Source of the DNA: Nemertoderma westbladi
Taxonomy: Eukaryota; Xenacoelomorpha; Nemertodermatida; Nemertodermatidae
Direction of reading: 5' to 3'
DNA length: 64,000 nt
NCBI GenBank assembly: GCA_032718475.1
Contig: JAUCBJ010007689.1
Span: forward strand, 25,271 to 89,270
Below the pieces are notes generated by a model. The model ran no database searches. It saw only the letters and a list, made by a program, of their open reading frames with translations, and had not been told where the DNA came from. Numbering within the stretch: position 1 is the stretch's first letter; every line of letters begins with the position of its first letter. Shown in pieces: positions 59,097 to 64,000 of this stretch. Both the position numbers and the translations under genes were made by a program.

Positions 59097-59562
59097 AACC
59101 GAATAAATATCACCCGCGTTTCCCCTACAAGACGTGCGTCTTTGGTATTATTGTGATGACTGCCCAAGACCCAACCAACAAATGGAAAGACATAAACATC
59201 CGCGGAGACGTTGCTCTAAACACAGTTTTACTCGCTATATTTACGGGAGTTTCGAGCGAAACTTGTTCGATGTATCACCTATGCTCGCTCGACTCAAACG
59301 ATCCTTAAATAAACCTATGATCAGAGTTCCGGAATACTCGGTCAGACCTCCTCACTCCCTAGTGAGACCTCAGACTCTTGATCCTAATAGTATCACGGAT
59401 CCTCCCGAACTGTACTCACTGTTCAAAGATCTAGTGTTACCCGAACAATTAGTCGGTGGCACTCCGGTTGTGGGCTCCCTAAATATTCGCCCATCTTACC
59501 TAGTCGGATTGGGATGCGGACATCTAATATCGCCATTCAACCGTATCATCGTCCCGGTTTAA
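59097..59562 (+). pseudogene. Extra ORF region of the BEL element, part 2 (Cys/His-rich)
   Basis: The frame from 59134 encodes LWYYCDDCPRPNQQMERHKH followed by a basic RRRCSKH, a possible zinc-binding CxxC...HxH...CxxH cluster. A Pro/Leu-rich stretch (LVRPQTLDPNSITDPPEL) follows. The short gap 59097-59133 is open in a third frame, so the region is probably shifted twice. A role in nucleic-acid binding is possible but only guessed from the Cys/His and basic content. Confidence 0.45.
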
Positions 59563-60085
59563 CCCGATACAACTTGTCACCAAGGTGGAGGAGAGAGTTG
59601 TACGAAACGCGTCGGACACTATTCGTCAAAAAATCGGAAAAGGAACCTACAATTGTTTAGAGAAACGTAAATTGCAGCAGCAAGTCCAAGCGGTAAACGA
59701 ATTAGCTTTATCTCAGTTCGATCAGAAAATCCGGAATCTCTAAGAAGATATCAAACTTGGACGACTCTACTTTCTGCAAGAGTTTTGGACGAATGCTTTC
59801 AATGACAAGCGGAGGAAAATCAGCTCGAGGAGAAGCATATCGATTCCGATAGAGCCCGAGAACGCGAGTTGGAAAGAATCATCAAACCGAAGAAATTTCT
59901 CACTACACACGGGAACCTCGACCGGCGGATACACCGACCGTAATCCTGAACCTTCCGATGCAATTGTATTGCACCCTTCACCCAGGAGTTATAGCCCTCC
60001 TAGTAAAGTGGCTCGCCCCAAAGAGAAAAGGACTCTTGCTAGCCTCAAAAAACTGCGTAAACGCCGTCTGCGCAAGAAAGACTAA
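59540..60085 (+). pseudogene. Extra ORF region of the BEL element, part 3 (basic tail)
   Basis: Overlaps part 2 in another frame and runs to TAA at 60083, with one internal TAA at 59741. It starts NPIQLVTKVEERVV, is helical (LEKRKLQQQVQAVNELAL) and ends in a strongly basic tail (KEKRTLASLKKLRKRRLRKK) like a nuclear-localisation or RNA-binding tail. In 59790-59940 another frame looks more protein-like (ARERELERIIKPKKF), so more indels are present. Confidence 0.45.
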
Positions 60086-60146
60086 CTGTTTAGAGTATTT
60101 TTATATTTTAGAAACTGTGATTTTTATATTTTATAGAATTAAATCC

Positions 60147-60162
60147 CATTTTCTGGGAGCGG
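60147..60162 (+). promoter_or_regulatory. Possible polypurine tract
   Basis: TTTTCTGGGAGCGG directly before the TGTAAAAGG start of the 3' LTR. Its purine-rich end (GGGAGCGG) is in the position expected for the plus-strand primer, though it is short. Confidence 0.35.
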
Positions 60163-61361
60163 TGTAAAAGGCTTTTGCGGATCTAGCTAGTCATTTTCCC
60201 CGCAAAGTACTCTGTAGGTGTTTTAGCGGACATAAAAAGCCGTTTTCCTACTGTGTAGGTGTTTTAGTGGACATAAAAAGCCATTTTTTCTGTATGTGTA
60301 CTTTAGCAGACATAACAAGCAATCTTATGCCGCAATGCGCCAAAATACTCTTAATACAGTGTAGTTCAGATGACGACATCTATCAGCTGATATGTCGACG
60401 TGGAACTTTTTGGCTTTCTTTGTTCAGGCTCACTCACTCGACCAATCAGAGCGATTTTCATTTTATTTGCACAGAAGCCTCCGGGAAATCGCGCAATGCA
60501 TTATGGTCTTTGTTTACCTTTTTTCCTGAGCCCAGAACATCGGCTGTGGAATTATTCTGTGTTTCAGACTTTAGCCAAACATTAGAACGGCTTTGATTAT
60601 AGAAACGTATAACTGTTATCATACAAGTCATACATATTGTCATACCTATCATATCATACTATACATACCTTTCACCGCATTATTTTACTGCTATTTACTG
60701 TCGGTTATTAATTGTTATTAGTTGATGGATATGTTGCTATATTTGGAGAATATCGATAAATAATCATAAAACCCCAATCTTCTTGATATACTGAAGGTTA
60801 GAGAGACCGGTTACATATAGCAATTGCGACTTACATTATGGTGGTTTTGGAGTGAATTGAATGCTATTTCATAGACCCTACATGTGTCAGTTGCTGTTCT
60901 CCTTATATATGATCAAATTTAGTGAAGGTCGGCAGATCAGTGTGCAGCAGTGTGAGGTAGTGTGTATGAGTGTGACAGATAACAAAGCATTTCCTAAAGA
61001 ATGCGCCTTATACGTAAATCAATAGCCATACCGTTGTGTTTAGTGTAAGTCATAACTCTGTTTACATATTTAGAGCGCCACGTCCTAAAGGAACTGTTAA
61101 TATTTCCCGAAAGTAAATAATATTTGTCAGAGATATTATAGTAACGATCAATCGAATAATACAGTAGGTCTACACCGCAATAAGGTCAGAGCATCCGAAT
61201 CCAGTCTCCCTTAACCGTGGGTGAATGATCGCGCATAGGCTGGCTTCGGCTAATGTAACTTTATGTGTATCAAATACTTGTTATAGGCTAAAGTCGATTT
61301 ATAACCTAGAAGACACCTAAAATTGGCAGGTTAAACTGCTAAAGGTCTAAAAGCGCGAACA
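60163..61361 (+). mobile_element. 3' LTR of the BEL/Pao element (1199 bp)
   Basis: Matches the 5' LTR from TGTAAAAGGC to GCGCGAACA. Visible differences include GCAGACATAAC, TTAATACAGTG, AACGGCTTTG, GCATTATTTTAC, TATAGCAATTG, GTGACAGATAAC and the missing AGTAC. Open frames in both LTRs (for example 46043-46372 and 60267-60596) are shared because the LTRs are copies. They are not evidence of a gene. Confidence 0.93.
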
Positions 61362-63256
61362 TACACCCCGACTAGGTAGGACATTAGTGCCAGCGGCACT
61401 ATTGGGATACATACACCCCTACTAGGTAGGACATTATTGTCCACGGCCACTATTGGGACACATACACCCCGACTAGGTAGGACATTAGTGCCAGCGGCAC
61501 TATTGGGATACATACACCCAGACTAGGTAGGATATTAGTGCCCGCGGCCACTGTTGGGACACATACACCCCGACTAGGTGAGACATTAGTGCCCGCGGCC
61601 ACTATTGGGACACATACACCCCTACTAGGTAGGACATTAGTGCCAGCGGCCACTATTGGGAGACATACACCCCTACTAGGTAGGACATTAGTGCCAGCGG
61701 CCACTATTGGGAGACATACACCCCTACTAGGTAGGACATTAGTGCCCGCGGCCACTATTGGGACACATACACCCCTACTAGGTATGACATTATTGTCCAC
61801 GGCCACTATTGGGACACATACACCCCGACTAGGTAGGACATTAGTGCCCACGGCCACTATTGGGATACATACACCCCTACTAGGTAGGACATTAGTGCCA
61901 GCGGCCACTATTGGGACACATACACCCCTACTAGGTGAGACATTAGTGCCCGCGGCCACTATTGGGACACATACACCCCTACTAGGTGAGACATTAGTGC
62001 CCGCGGCCACTATTGGGACACATACACCCCTACTAGGTAGGACATTAGTGCCCGCGGCCACTATTGGGACACATACACCCCTACTAGGTGAGACAATAGT
62101 GCCCGCGGCCACTATTGGGACACATACACCCCTACTAGGTGAGACAATAGTGCCCGCGGCCACTATTGGGACACATACACCCCTACTAGGTGAGACAATA
62201 GTGCCCGCGGCCACTATTGGGACACATACACCCCTACTAGGTGAGACAATAGTGCCCGCGGCCACTATTGGGACACATACACCCCTACTAGGTAGGACAT
62301 TAGTGCCAGCGGCCACTATTGGGACACGTACACCCCTACTAGGTAGGACATTAGTGCCCGCGGCCACTATTGGGACACATACACCCCTACTAGGTAGGAC
62401 ATTATTGTCCACGGCCACTATTGGGACACATACACCCCTACTAGGTAGGACATTAGTGCCCGCGGCCACTATTGGGACACATAAACCCCGACTAGGTAGG
62501 ACATTAGTGCCCGCGGCCACTATTGGGACACATACACCCCTACTAGGTAGGACATTAGTGCCCGCGGCCACTATTGGGACACATACACCCCTACTAGGTA
62601 GGACATTAGTGCCCGCGGCCACTATTGGGACACATAAACCCCGACTAGGTAGGACATTAGTGCCCGCGGCCACTATTGGGACACATACACCCCTACTAGG
62701 TAGGACATTAGTGCCCGCGGCCACTATTGGGACACATACACCCCTACTAGGTAGGACATTAGTGCCCGCGGCCACTATTGGGACACATACACCCCTACTA
62801 GGTAGGACATTAGTGCCCGCCGGGCCACCCTATTGGGACACATAAACCCCGACTAGGTAGGACATTAGTGCCCGCGGCCACTATTGGGACACATACACCC
62901 CTACTAGGTAGGACATTAGTGCCCGCGGCCACTATTGGGACACATACACCCCTACTAGGTAGGACATTAGTGCCCGCGGCCACTATTGGGACACATAAAC
63001 CCCGACTAGGTAGGACATTAGTGCCCGCGGCCACTATTGGGACACATACACCCCTACTAGGTAGGACATTAGTGCCCGCGGCCACTATTGGGACACATAC
63101 ACCCCTACTAGGTAGGACTTAGTGCCCGCGGCCACTATTGGGACACATACACCCCTACTAGGTAGGACATTATTGTCCACGGCCACTATTGGGACACATA
63201 CACCCCTACTAGGTAGGACATTAATGCCCGCGGCCACTATTGGGACACATATACCT
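61362..63256. repeat. 51-bp minisatellite, right part (about 37 copies)
   Basis: Continues the array at 44340-45365 after the retrotransposon. The first five bases are the target duplication TACAC. Variants include GTGAGACAATAG (four adjacent copies at 62080-62280), ACATAAACCCC and the shortened GCCAGCGGCACTATTGGG seen on both sides of the insertion (45911 and 61390). One irregular unit lies near 62816-62831 (CCCGCCGGGCCACCC). The dual-strand long frames (441 and 435 codons) are repeat artefacts. Confidence 0.97.
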
Positions 63257-63760
63257 CTTTTGTTTCAGTTTTAGGCTGGCTCTATTGTATTGTATTTAAA
63301 TTGCTTGGCGAAAGATAACTGTAACTACAAAATGAATCTAAATAATAGTGAAAAAAAGTATGTAATTTCCAATACTTGTTTATTGAATAACGTAGTGCTT
63401 TTTATAATAAATTAATAATAATAATATTTTTTAACCAGCTAGCTGGTGAAGGGTCACTCAATTTTCTGCTGGGTGGGAGGTTTAATTGGTGCGCCAACCC
63501 AGCGACCTATATGGGGACCTGGCTTCACCGGTGCGGTGGAGTACAGAAAAGGGTTCATGTAGTTACGCAGTGTTGCTGAGGCGCCCTCCTAGCTTTACAG
63601 ATGACGTTGTTTTACTGTTTTATGTTTCACGTACACTTTACTACTTCGTTGATATGTGTTATTTAGAAATTAAATGTTATTTATAAATTGCATAAAATAT
63701 TATTAATAATTAAAATTTCTCATAAATAATAATAACATTTTTATCTAATTTTTCTATTTA
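63257..63760. other. No firm feature
   Basis: Includes a GC-richer stretch (63438-63640) beginning with the palindrome CCAGCTAGCTGG and reading GCGACCTATATGGGGACC. It may be a short interspersed repeat. No exon could be supported. Confidence 0.35.
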
Positions 63761-63765
63761 AAAAG

Positions 63766-63877
63766 ATTCAGTGAGGCAATTAAAAACAGGGATTTAACAC
63801 ATGAAAAACACTTTAACAAAATTGTTCGCCTTGGCGGACAATCTGCTACCCCAGCTAAATTCCAACAACTGTATTAA
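63766..63877 (+). CDS. Possible terminal exon of a split gene
   Basis: After a weak acceptor (TTTCTATTTAAAAAG, or six bases later GATTCAG) one frame reads 36 codons (FSEAIKNRDLTHEKHFNKIV, then RLGGQSATPAKFQQLY) and stops at TAA 63875. The composition resembles exons A-C. The reading needs two bases from the preceding exon, whereas exon C ends in phase 0. At least one exon between 44306 and 63766 must therefore be missing if this is the same gene. Confidence 0.35.
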
Positions 63878-64000
63878 TCCCAATTCAGTATGTATAAATC
63901 ACAAACCATTTGTATTCCACAGTAAAAAATCCAGTTTCTCCAGTTTCAAGCGGATCAAAATTGTCATCTTAAAGATTTGACATCCATCATTCTTGGGTAA

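Larger units (their letters stand above)
45939..61361 (+). mobile_element. BEL/Pao LTR retrotransposon, full length but broken, 15.4 kb
   Basis: Order: 5' LTR, 2-kb leader, ORF1, gag/protease, reverse transcriptase, RNase H, integrase, C-terminal domain, a 3.2-kb 3' region with an extra coding region, and 3' LTR. The protease-RT-RNaseH-integrase order with zinc knuckles of the CxxC...C..C type identifies the BEL/Pao group. At 15.4 kb it is much longer than typical members (about 6-10 kb). Near-identical LTRs and an intact 5-bp duplication mean it inserted recently. Its reading frames are interrupted, so this copy is probably not independently active. Confidence 0.92.

Noticed and set aside
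61450-62845. 441- and 435-codon frames in the right minisatellite part
   Set aside because: Same 51-bp repeat artefact. The irregular unit near 62820 shifts the frames without consequence.
63257-63320. Exon starting after TTTTGTTTCAG at 63274
   Set aside because: In the phase left by exon C the second codon is TAG; other phases give only a short frame without character.

Overview
The window reads as nuclear DNA of a marine invertebrate animal. It is AT-rich, with GT-AG introns, animal-type transposons (BEL/Pao, T2/Kolobok-like, Helitron-like, tRNA-derived SINEs) and very little coding sequence. The frequent TAGGCCTA/ACCGGTA words and the repeat mix suggest an invertebrate deuterostome, perhaps an echinoderm. 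That placement is an inference and is weak.

Layout. 1-12912 is one satellite of 47/48-bp and 33-bp monomers with 600-720-bp higher-order duplications. 13035-18100 is mostly unannotated, with an inverted pair of tRNA-derived SINEs and a 34-bp minisatellite. 18105-18260 looks like an internal coding exon; matching exons follow at 41135-41312 and 44185-44306, and a possible last exon lies at the window end. Together they suggest one split gene whose introns hold nearly everything else. In its first large intron lie two small TIR elements, an intronless complete DHRS1-like short-chain dehydrogenase (21002-22000) and a TIR element flanked by a 150-180-bp direct duplication. The same intron holds a head-to-tail array of six Helitron-like units (25398-34193) with internal CACGTG and CCGAG tandem repeats, a 1.36-kb element with 213-bp TIRs, and a GC-rich island enclosed by CCTACA repeats. 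The second intron carries two TTAA-flanked Kolobok/T2-like elements sharing one TTAA.

44340-63256 is a 51-bp minisatellite split by insertions. The largest is a 15.4-kb BEL/Pao LTR retrotransposon (45939-61361) with about 1.2-kb LTRs and a perfect 5-bp target duplication (TACAC). Its gag-pol region is recognisable throughout but broken by three in-frame stops and two or more frameshifts. Between pol and the 3' LTR it carries an extra, also broken, coding region of unknown function (58654-60085). This is the most unusual item in the window.

Only the DHRS1-like gene is a confidently intact protein-coding gene. Most long open frames elsewhere come from tandem repeats whose period is a multiple of three, or whose unit lacks stop codons. 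They are not treated as genes.
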